DNA from: Anastatus disparis
Taxonomy: Eukaryota > Arthropoda > Insecta > Hymenoptera > Eupelmidae
DNA: 64,000 bases
Direction: 5' to 3'
Assembly: GCA_017163975.1 (NCBI GenBank)
Contig: JAFFSR010000220.1
Location: 14,154,001 to 14,218,000, forward strand
Position 1 is the stretch's first letter. Every line of letters starts with the position of its first letter. The notes beneath the pieces were generated by a model that worked only from the letters and a program-made list of their open reading frames with translations, ran no database searches and was not told where the DNA came from. The position numbers and the translations under genes were made by a program. Below, piece by piece: positions 37,701 to 48,209 of the stretch.

Positions 37701-40700
37701 TTTCAGCTATGATTTTTTTTTCTTCTTTAACGTCGCTATATTTATGCTATTTGTAATGCTAATCAGCGACGGAGCTTGTAAGTGTGTTTGTGAACTTCAG
37801 CACATGTAGCGTACAGTGGTGCTTCTATCAATCGGCTGCCGAGAGCGGGATTCGAACTCGAAACATCGAGATTACGAATCCATCGCTCTACCGACTAAGC
37901 CGCTCACCGGCTCAATCAGCTATGATTTATTAATGCTTAAAATGTATAAATAATTTATTTTCTACGTAAGAAAATTTCAGTATACAATGAACTAATTCTC
38001 AAGTTATCTATATAACTAATATAATTTCACGTAATTGTATCTAATAATTTTATAAATTTATATATAATTAAACATTCAATTATAAGTAGTCTCATATTTC
38101 ATTATATATGGAAATCATTTCTTCGCGCTTTATCCAAATAAATAAATTTAACTATAAGACTAAAATTTATAAAAACGTTTAAAGTATCGAAAATAATCGA
38201 GAATGAGTGTTAACATATACAATTCTCTATGAAATATCATACTAAATTACATTTTAATTACTGTATTTTAAAATCAAAAGAAAATAATTATTTAATGATT
38301 TATTAAAAATGGATTAAAAGAGGATTGATAATCATAACGTTTTATCAATAAAAATATATTTTTTTTAAATAGTCTGCAACCTCTAATACTAAATTCATGA
38401 TTATTTTTAAAATAAATGAAATTCACAAACGCTCTTTTTCTGATGTAAGTCTGCTACTTCCCTATGCATCGTAAAAACATAAAAAAGAGTAATAAGACCA
38501 AATCTAAGTAGAGTAGGTTGCAGCGCCAAAAAGCATATTATATATAGAATCATACAAAAGTGCTATACCAATGTATCTAAAAGATCTATCAAAGCCCCGT
38601 AACCTAAAATCTTTTTTACCCTCTAGCACAGGTGTTTTTTATTTCAATAAAAAAAGGAAAAAATAATAATATTTGACACTTTATTGCACAAGGAGCCAAC
38701 ACACGCAAACAGGAAAAAAACCAATGGACAAAAAAATTAATTGAAATATTATAAGCCCAAGACAAGTTGGACTGCCTATATGTAAAAATAGAAAATAGGA
38801 ATAGGTTGACTTGACGATGCAACTATTAATAGTTATAAGCTCTCTTTCTACAATGCCCTAATGTGTATAACATATAGCCGATAAAACTGCACTCAATATC
38901 TCGTTACGATTATACGTTCTTTTAAAAAAAACTTACGTATATATACGTATGCATTAATAATAACTATCGCGAATTTTTATATCCAATATTTTTCACGGCC
39001 GTATAGGAAAAAAAGAAACAAAAAAAAGCTAAAAGTTCGATGACGTTATAAACTTTATTTTCTTATAATACGTTGGTTTTATTTATATACACGTGAAAAC
39101 TTTTTTTCAGTAAAGTTGTGCATTCTATTGCAATATATTCGATTTAACGTAATGCAAAATTTGATTGTTTATTATGGATTATGTATAGCAGGAAAATATT
39201 AAATTTTTAAACTATACGCGTGTAGTATATGTTTATGGGGAAGTAAAAAAGCGTGTGAAAAATTAGGGCAAACTGGTCTCTAAACTTTTCAGTATATTAT
39301 ACTTTATTTTAAAAAATTTAATGCGGAAACGTTTTTCTTCGCGAATTTAGAGCAATTACAAAGACATTAAATTTTTTTTCTTACTGTTTCTATAAATCTT
39401 TATATTTTTATAATTGAAATATATTGCACTTTGGCTGTCCAAATACGTTTTAATTTAGAAGTCTTTTTTAAATTTTGTTTTTAACTAGAAGTTAGGTGCA
39501 CCATGTTATTTTTTATTAAATTTTTAAAAAGAAGTAAAAACTTTAAGAAATGAAATTGTTAAGCTTCTTTTTGTTTAAAAAAAAAAACATTCTACGCGTG
39601 CAACATTATAAATATAATTTTTACAAAAAATAATTTTTCCTTAAACTTTTTTGATATACAAAACTTTTCCGGCGATGATTCAATCTCACGTATTTTAAAT
39701 TGGCGATTAAATACTTTGTCGTTAAAAAAAAAGATAAACTATTAAACGAAAATCAAAATTGTATATATATCCTTTGACGTTTATTATAACATTATAATAA
39801 CAATAAATTTAACGTACACTTTATATTTATACCACGTCCATTTTTTGGCAAGCGGACAAAAAAAAATCTTAACGTTTAAACAAAGAAAAAGTTTATTCGT
39901 TTGTATAAATAAAGAATATTTTACGCGAGAGAGATTTAACGAAAATGTGCGCGTTTCAGAGAATGAAAAGGAAAAACGTATGTATGAATGAATGAAATCC
40001 ATTGAAAAAAAAATATTTCTATGATAAGAAAAATATACGTACACGTCAAAACAAACACAATTGGCAAATGTGCGAGCAAAAACAAAAAAAAAAAAGCTTA
40101 AATTTTGTAACAATGAAATCTTTTGTTTGTCAAGCATTAATCAATTACGAATATGAAATATTAATGAGATTACATTTGCTAAAAAGCCACTGTAATGACA
40201 GGTTATAAATTATTCGCATGTTTGCACTGACATTAGCGTATTATATTGATACAAAGTCAAAAGCAAAGATAAGAGAAAATTTTATTTGAGACATAGAATT
40301 TTTTCTGACCTTCTTTTCACAAATCGTCACAAATTTTATAAATTGCAGCGCTGGACGAACGATATAGCTAGAAGAAAATCTATAGATAGCGTAAATGCGC
40401 ATTTACTAAATAAAACGCGTCATTCGCGTTTTCCGGTTTTCTTTAACAATCATCGACGTGAGAAAAGATTCTAAATTAAGATTATAATAAACATTGAATA
40501 AAATTAATTGCATCGTCAAAAATGTTATTTATTATCTATTTCATTATATATATGGATATGTTTGATTAAGCTTTTTTATTATTTTTTTGTTTAAGAATCA
40601 AACAAGTTGATTGGAATATTGGATTTTCTTTATAATACGTTTATACTTTTTATAAAACGTGCCAACATCTAAATTTTTTTCATTAATTTTGACGTAATAT

Positions 40701-43700
40701 AAAAGTTTATTTTAATTAAAATAAATTTAGATCAAACAATTATTAAGGAAATATTTTGAAAACAAAATATCGAAATTAATGTTATAATTTAAAAATAATT
40801 TAAATGCTAAGTGTAACGAGTCTTTAAAATACTGAAAGTAAATATGGTTTGAAAAAAAAAGTTTAAGTAAATAGTATAACACTTCTTTTTATCAAACTTT
40901 TTTATCGTCAGTAAACGTTAAAAGTTTATAAATACTTTTGCAACATGTGTTTTCATGTTCATTCATTAAAATTTACTAGACATTTTACAACTTCATATGT
41001 CACGTGAAAAGTGCAACAAAAAAGTTTTATACATTACAAATTTAGAGAGAAAAGCAATCGATGAAACAATGTTTTTGAAGATTAAATTGATGTTATGAGG
41101 AATGATGTATATTAGTCATCAGGATAATTAATTTTAATGATTGATAAATAATTTAATTATATAAATAAAATGTATATATATACAACTTTAATTAATTTAC
41201 GTAGTCTGTAATTTTCTTGAGTGTTGACCAAGAATTATGAAAATTTCTTATTGAATTAATGTAAAAAAATAAACCAAATTAAAAATCGATTTTACATAAT
41301 TAAGTCATCCAATTAAGCGCTAAAAAAACTCTAATATAACGCCCAATCTAATTATGCGAAAAATTGAAAAAAGTCATGGTAAAGAAAATATTTAATAAAT
41401 ATTCCAATATACATCTGATCATGAAAAGAAAGGAAGTAATGACAAAAGACTAAATCAACACAGGAAGAAAAACAAGCATTCACACATATCGCGCTTCCTA
41501 AGCAAATGACAATAGGTTTAATAAACCATATTCAATACCGAGCGTAAATCCGTTGAAAAAGAAAAGAAAAAAAAAGCAAATCTCGTATATCAAATGAAAT
41601 CAGTCATACATCAAAAATTCATAACCGGAAAAGTTTTTTTTTTTCGTATAGATATAATAGAAAAGTAAAAAATCTCATAAGAGGTAAACGACCGCTTAGC
41701 TTTTACGAAATGACCGCTGTTTTTCGTTGTGTATACATATATATACACATTTATATATTTTACTCGTTAGTCTACGCCGAAAAATCACGTGGGCGGTCCT
41801 CTCAACTATCCCCGCGCTAAGCGGGGTCGATGTACATTATATTTCTTTAAAATATAGATACATATATACACATGTATTTATGTATATGTGTGCATCTATT
41901 TCTCTGTTCTTTTTTTAAGTTACTTTTTTTTCTTTCTCTCTCTCTCTCTCTCTTTCTCGATTGCTTCACGAGCAAGCCCCTCAAGCGTATCCGTTCCTCG
42001 TTAGCGGTCTTTGCCTTCAGCATCGCGGATAAAACATTTGAGTTTATTTTTTTTTCTCTTTTCTCGTTTTGTATGTCATTATATTTTTGGATTTTATTTT
42101 TCAGAAGGAGATTGCGAAACCTTTTCTCACCCTTTCAAGGTCAAAGTTTATGCTTTCTTTCTCCCTCCTGTTTTTTTTCTTATTTTGAACTTTTCCTTTT
42201 AATTCTTTATGAATAAGCGCGCATAGGAATAAAGTTGCTTTCTGAATTTCAAGAAATTAAATTTCATTTTTAATGAAGAACTCCGAGTTCTTTCCTTTTT
42301 TTTACAAAGTAAAAAAAAAAACGTTTCTTAATTATTTCCTTATATTTTATAACGTGAATTCATAGCGGAATATAAATTTTTATTAAATTTAAATTTTACA
42401 TAACACAATTAAATATAGATATGCTAATGTTTTTTTTTTAATTTCGATTAAATGTTTATAATTATTAATGATTCACTTGGTACTAACTGATTAAAAATTA
42501 AAATACACAAAACATATTTAGTTGATAAATTTAGTCATTTAAAAACAATGTAAAAAGAAAAAAATAATGACCTTGCTGAGTCATATAAAAAAATAATATT
42601 TATTTAACAGTAAAACAATTTTATTCAACGTGTGCGTATTCATAATAATAAAGATTTGAATAAAATATTTTCTTTCTTCCTTTCATTTAAAAAACAGTAG
42701 TAGTAAAAACGTTTGCACAACTGTACCAAAACTTTTATATTAAAATTTTATGAAATTCACCATTTTTTTTTTCATTTTTTATACGATACAAACATTGCAA
42801 TATCTTTATGTATGAATTTCTTCTTTTGGAATACTTGCTATGAAATTCGTTACAAGTACGAAGTGAAAAAACAACTTAAAAAAAACGAAAAAAAATAACA
42901 GTCGAAATACTCGTTTCAAGATATTCAAAAGAAAAAACGGTAAAGCTTATTAAAAATTATTTATTTTGCGTAAAGCTCCGTTAATCCGGTGCTAATTTAA
43001 TTATCATCTCCAATTAAAGTGTCTGAAATAAAAGGCCAAAGAAAAATAATCAACTACTCTGACTCAGAAAATTTGGGAGTAAAGAAAATCCAAATTGAAA
43101 TAGAAATTTCTACAATATTTTTTCCTCTATAATAAAAAAAAAGAAATAGAACTACTATCCAAACTCAACATATATACATATAGACCGAACATACTAGTTT
43201 ATCGAAGAGTCTAAAAGTAATATGTACGTCTAAAGTATATACATATATATATATCTATATAATGTAATATGCGGGTGACTCAAGCGAGTCGAGGAGGCCG
43301 TGTAGTGCAGAACGCCATATCGAACCGGAAGTTTTCCGGCATATATGAGGAGGAGGAGGAGGAAGGCGGGGTGGCGGCGGCGGCGGCGGTGGTGGTGCTG
43401 TCGGGTTGACGGCGCCGCTGCTTACAGACAGAAAACATATATATATGTATATGTACAATAAGCGAAAAAAAAAAAATAACGAGTATATGTCTATATAAAT
43501 ACAAGCAAAACTCAGCTGTACGACAAGACAACTCATCGATTCGTCATGGCTTTTCCAAAGACGTTTTTCCTATGTGTACGAGAAGAATTTAATTGTTTCG
43601 TAACCGCCAACGTAAAAAAACATGAATGATAATGTTAAATGATTAAAAAATTAAGAATATTAGCAAGAATTAAATTTTTAAAAAAAAGGAGATTTATTAT

Positions 43701-46700
43701 ACTTGAATTTACAATAAAGACATAACACTTTATTTGTGTTTAACTGAATGATGACCAAGCTATTGGCAAGGAAAACTATTGATGCATACAATAAAAAGGG
43801 ATTAAACGTGTATATAAAGCCCTTCCATCTATCTAGCTCTTTTTTTCTCCCTTTATTGTTGTCTGGACTATTCAATAGTCAACATAATAAGTTTTCATTA
43901 TAGGAAATTGACGTGTCGACTAAGCTTTTTTCAAACCGATAAACGTTACAACAATAAATCAGACCTGTATACATAATACATCTGAAATACGTGTATATTT
44001 AACAATATCCTTATTAGCAATAGCTGATTAATTTTAATAGAATTGAAATTTCAAGTGTTGTAAACTAACGAGGCAAAGTATTGATTGGTTTGACACTTTT
44101 ACAGGCTTAGCGTTGATTAAGATCTTAACTTTTTAAATTGTAGTTATATACCCATGAAAGAACTGCCAGCTTTGAATTAACGGCCTGATAATGGCTAAAT
44201 ATTGGTCACCGTCCTACGTATGCCCGGTACTGAAACAAGCTTGTATCCAATATCGAAATGATAATATCGGACCAAATAATATAGAAAGGTATCGTTCCAA
44301 TATCGTTTGCCAGATTCTATCGATAGAATATTATTATAGTATTGCTCCAGTACCGTTTGCCGTTGTTGTCGTTGCTAAGCAAGTACTTGCAATGACATAA
44401 TATTTGTTTGAATATAACCTCATTATAACCTAATAATTTTATACGTACATGTGCACAATACGCGCTATAAAAAAATGTATAAAAGAGTAGTTATTATTTG
44501 AAAAAACAAGAAGCATTGAAGAAATTTAATTTGTCAGCATTGTAAAAAACATCTGTAAAGTCTGTAGTCGATTCTTTAAGCTTCGAGAAAAAAACTGATT
44601 TAAATAAAAATACAAATTAAGGCGCAATAATAGCAAAATTGGTTAAGTTTATTTTCAAAATTAATGGATTATGGTCGTATAATGAACAGCGATTTATTGA
44701 TTTCAAAAGTGTTTTTATTCCAAAAAATTTTGTAAGAAAAAGATGATTTATTTATTTAAATAAATAATACTTAATTATATAAATTAAATGATAAATTATT
44801 CGATGACTGGTAAATACTGGTAATCAGTATTGTGCCTGCATTGGCATTGATAGTTCGGTCCTATATTATCATTTAAATATTAAACGGATACCGAACCAGC
44901 ATTGGGAATCAGTACTGGAATCACGGGCACCAGTACCGTACCAAATCCAGTCCGGAATTGCCTTCTTCCATGGGTATTTGCAAGTATCGTTATTAACAAT
45001 CTCGATGTTATTTTTGTTCTTTTATTGATTATTTATTTTATTTATTTATAATGTTTCATTTCGTTACAAAAAATTATGAATTAAATATTAGTTATTGACT
45101 AAATTTAAATAATAAATTGTCTGTTTATATTTAGAAACTTATCAATTTGTTACGATTCATAAATAATTCAAACGTATCTGATTAAATTTTGCTTTTCCGT
45201 TATAGCCCCAGACATATTGATGAGATTACGTAATATTAAAAATTCCATAATAGGGCAGAATTAGGGCGTGTACTAATGGGGGGGTGCGCCTTAACACCTG
45301 GTCTTACACATAAAAAAAACATGAAACAGAAATCAACGTTGGTCATGGGTTGAATAGAAAAAAATCCATAACTGTATCATTTTGGCCTCCACCATTACAA
45401 GTGTATAACGTTAATTTTAATCCAAGTCCAGCACAAATGAGATCGTTAGAAAGAACTCGTATCACGAGTTTAAATAATTTATTTTATGGAATGTTTAAAT
45501 GTATTGTTATGCTTTTTTTTAATCGTATACCTTAAGTAAATTGAAATAAATGTAAGATTTTTTAATATTGTCATTAAAATTAAAAGAATTAGCTAATACG
45601 TTTTTTCAGTAAAATATTAATTACGTAAAAAGCAACATAATAATTCTGTAATTGACATAACAATAAAAATTTAAAAAAAGAGAAGAAAAAAACTTTAAAA
45701 GAATCAACTGTTATAAAAGTTAGTTGTTAGCAACATTATACAACTTGCAGACACATTGCGGTGTCTGTTACTAAGACCAGAAAATAAAAATGTAATAAAA
45801 AAAGTTTATCGAAAAAAATATATATATAATAGTGTATGCTACTTGGTAACATTGAAAATAAAAAACAAATTTAATGGTATAAAATATAAATGCGTATAGT
45901 CGATCTAAATTTTTTTTCTCTTCTCTTTATGTATACATGCTCAATCTATAACGATGGATTTTATTCTAAATTTCGCACGGCACGAATTTTGCCTCTTGAA
46001 AGAAAGAGAAGAAAAAAAAAAAAACGATAACGCAATCGAGAACAGCTGAACCAGGTTAACATTATGTATATGGATCTTTAAATATAAATGATATCCAGAC
46101 GTTTTCAATACAATTGCATATAATAATGAGTTATTTTTAAATGACAAATTTTATTTTTAATTCATTAAATTTTTTTTTCGCGATAAAAAAAATTATTGTT
46201 TGGTAATGAAAAATTAGTTAATACTGAATTAGTCATTCCTATTATAAAATAGACGATTTATGAGACAATTTTAAAAATAAATATTACAAGAAAATTTGAT
46301 GAAAGTTTCGTTAAAAATAAACAACTGAAAAATCATCGTCATATTTTTACTCTAATGATTCTTCTTTACGAAGTAAACTATTCTATTATAAGAGTATACT
46401 TGTTATATTGGAAAAATTTTTTTTTTTCTTGAAACGTGACAGATAGCAATACTCTTACTCAAAAGAAATGTCTAAAGGTAATAAAAATAAAAAGAAGAGA
46501 AAAAACGAAAGAAAGAAGAAAAAAAAAGAAGAAGAAGAGAAAAGAAGCAATAAAAAAGGTACTCTTACCTTAATGCCACTGCGTCCCTGTTGTTTGAGTA
46601 GCACGTTTTCAGGCTTCATGTCGCAGTGTATAATTTTATTCTTATGGAGGGCATCCAAGCACTGCAACAGCGAATGCGAAAACTTTCTTACGAGTTGCAA

Positions 46701-47720
46701 ACTAAAGCCTTGAAATTTATTTTTCTTAATAAGTTCGTAAAGATTAATACTAAGCAATTCGAATGTTATGCACATATGATTACGAAATGTAAACGAATCG
46801 AACATGTGTATGACGTTCATAGTATTATCTTTATCTTGTTCGCGTAAATTCCTTAATATCCTTATTTCTTCTTGGGCCTGACGATGAAATCTTTCCTCGT
46901 TGCGTACCATTTTCAACGCTACGTGATCGTGATTTTTGTGATCGTAAGCTTTGACAACTTGACCAAAACTACCTTTACCAATGACTTTGAGCACCTCATA
47001 CCTATAGGCCACATGATCATGTGTTATGTGTATGTAACTGCCTTTATCGTTATCGTAATCATTATTATTTGGCATGCCAATAATACCAGGCCTTTTTTTG
47101 GCATTCGCACCGATAAAATAAATTTGCGGATAATTGAATATTTCGTGATGCTCGTATGGCGTTAATTTGTTCATATAAAGTTTCATCACGATATCAGGTG
47201 TAACAGTCATTGTTTTAGGTTTGACTGTGAGTTGTGCCGGTACTTGCGATACCGTTTGTTGCTGTTGTTGCTGCTGCTGCTGTTGCTGCGATTGCTGATG
47301 ATTATTATGATGTTCGCCATTTTTTTGCGCTGAACTAACAACAGCAACTAACGGCGAGCTTGATTGACTATTAGAACGTGAGTGATGTAAACTTGCGTGC
47401 GCACTAGCCAATAATTGACTGTTGATATTATCAGCTTGTACATTGATATTCGAGGTTGTTGTTAAATTTTGCAAACTATTATTAACACTTGAATTTAAGC
47501 TTGGCAAATGCGTGCTACCGAGCAATGTTAATGTACTTCCAGTAACAACAACATCGTCGTGACTTGACCTAGATGCCGGTGATTCACCTTGTTTCAATAC
47601 CATACTGCTTGCTTTTAATGGTGGCAAATGATTACTCTCACCACCGTAGGCGTACGCGTGCAATTGCTCCAGCGAGGATATACCTGCCGAAGAGAGTGGG
47701 GGCGGCCTTGACAAGGGCAT
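33615..47720 (-). CDS. Dyrk2: DYRK2-class dual-specificity kinase (smi35A/Dyrk2)
   Basis: CMGC-group kinase that autophosphorylates a loop tyrosine during folding and then phosphorylates Ser/Thr. Four exons on the minus strand: 47720-46569, 36601-35942, 34827-34409 and 33756-33615 (2373 nt, 790 residues), all in phase. The DYRK-homology box ([20 protein letters not shown]) precedes the kinase domain. GKGSFGQVV is near residue 245, VALK near 270, the catalytic loop HCDMKPEN near 366 (usually HCDLKPEN), DFG at 387-389 and the YTY activation motif at 399-401. Ser-rich and poly-Gln stretches flank the domain. Exon 3 encodes a long Gln/His run, and exon 4 ends RRYAAEM. The ATG at 47720 follows an in-frame TAG at 47801-47799. 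The longer frame starts with a non-ATG codon in a GA repeat. Intron 1 is about 10 kb. Confidence 0.94.
34630..34750 (-). repeat. CAG/CAA repeat in Dyrk2 exon 3 (polyglutamine)
   Basis: A trinucleotide tract of mixed CAG and CAA codons, about 35-40 units with two CAT interruptions, encodes a Gln-rich run after the kinase domain. The codon mixture argues for maintained coding and against a freshly expanded microsatellite. Confidence 0.9.
37703..37928 (-). mobile_element. tRNA-derived SINE, copy 2, with 13-bp target-site duplication
   Basis: Element 37716-37915 (200 bp) is flanked on both sides by TCAGCTATGATTT (37703-37715 and 37916-37928), an exact 13-bp duplication. This is typical of LINE-driven target-primed insertion. 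On the minus strand it runs from the tRNA-like head (B box GTTCGAATCCC, TTCGTAA anticodon-like loop) through a body shared with copy 1. It ends in a short A-rich tail after GCGACGTTAAAG. It is in sense orientation within the Dyrk2 intron. Confidence 0.93.
43261..43430. other. GC-rich island inside the Dyrk2 intron
   Basis: About 170 bp of strongly GC-rich sequence in A+T-rich intron. It has GGA/GGC repeats (plus strand 43347-43400) and a near-palindrome CCGGAAGTTTTCCGG (43325-43339). On the minus strand an acceptor-like CTGTAAG precedes an open frame with Ala/Pro/Ser runs, [20 protein letters not shown] and a stop. It could be an alternative exon, an internal promoter or a regulatory island. 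I cannot decide. Confidence 0.4.
44147..44981. mobile_element. Foldback (MITE-like) element with degenerate long inverted repeats
   Basis: The ends read ATACCCATGAAAGAA (left) and, reverse-complemented, ATACCCATGGAAGAA (right). Subterminal sequences also match inversely: AAATGATAATATCGGACC near 44256 and AAATGATAATATAGGACC from the right side near 44864. No transposase frame is visible, so it is non-autonomous. No clear target-site duplication remains, so boundaries are approximate. Confidence 0.6.
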
Positions 47721-47963
47721 CCTCTTCGTCAATTCTTTTGTCTTTCTATCTCTCGCCTCTCTCTCTCTCTCTCTCTCTCTCACTTTTTTTTTCTCTTTCT
47801 ATTATTTTCTCTTTTATTTATGTCTCGTCTTGGGTTTTCTCTTTTATAAAGAAATTTCTCTTTCCTCTCTTATTCGGTTATGAAAAATCAAAAAATTAAG
47901 AACAAATCCTTCTTGAAGTTTTGTTCCTCTTTCTTTTCTACTTCTTCTTCTTCTTTAGGATTA

Positions 47964-48209
47964 TTACCGTGCTATCCTATACTGTTGACGGACTTTATTA
48001 AAGCGGCTCTCCACATCCACTTCGGGGACGGGAGCTCCTGCTAATACGACGACAGTCGGCTTAACCAGTCGGCTGCTGTGATAACTAAAACTGTATCTTC
48101 TAATAAAACAACTACTGCTGCTACTGTTGCTTCTTCTGCTGCTGCTGCTGCTGCTGCTACTACTACTAGAACAACGTCGAAAACGAGCTCTCGTCGTCGT
48201 CAAACGCAT
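47964..48209 (-). other. Upstream open frame 5' of Dyrk2 (81 codons)
   Basis: Minus-strand ATG frame with a Ser/Arg-rich repeat and then a more complex end (AGAPVPEVDVESRFNKVRQQ). It lies about 240 nt upstream of the Dyrk2 start codon. It may be a uORF in the Dyrk2 5' UTR, an alternative first exon, or chance. No homology recognised. Confidence 0.25.

Larger units (their letters stand above)
36602..46568 (-). other. 10-kb intron 1 of Dyrk2
   Basis: Bounded by donor AAG|GTAAG at 46569/46568 and acceptor TTACAG|GTG at 36602/36601. The kinase domain is continuous across the join (GRSGIK|VIDFG). It contains SINE copy 2 (37716-37915), a GC-rich island (43261-43430), a foldback element (44147-44981), a coding-like fragment at 45350-45535, and a CT microsatellite at about 41937-41953. 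The rest is A+T-rich with no recognised feature. Confidence 0.88.

Noticed and set aside
47721..47783. Dyrk2 N-terminal extension of Arg-Glu repeats
   Set aside because: It is a GA microsatellite starting with GTG and preceded by an in-frame TAG. The first ATG is 47720.
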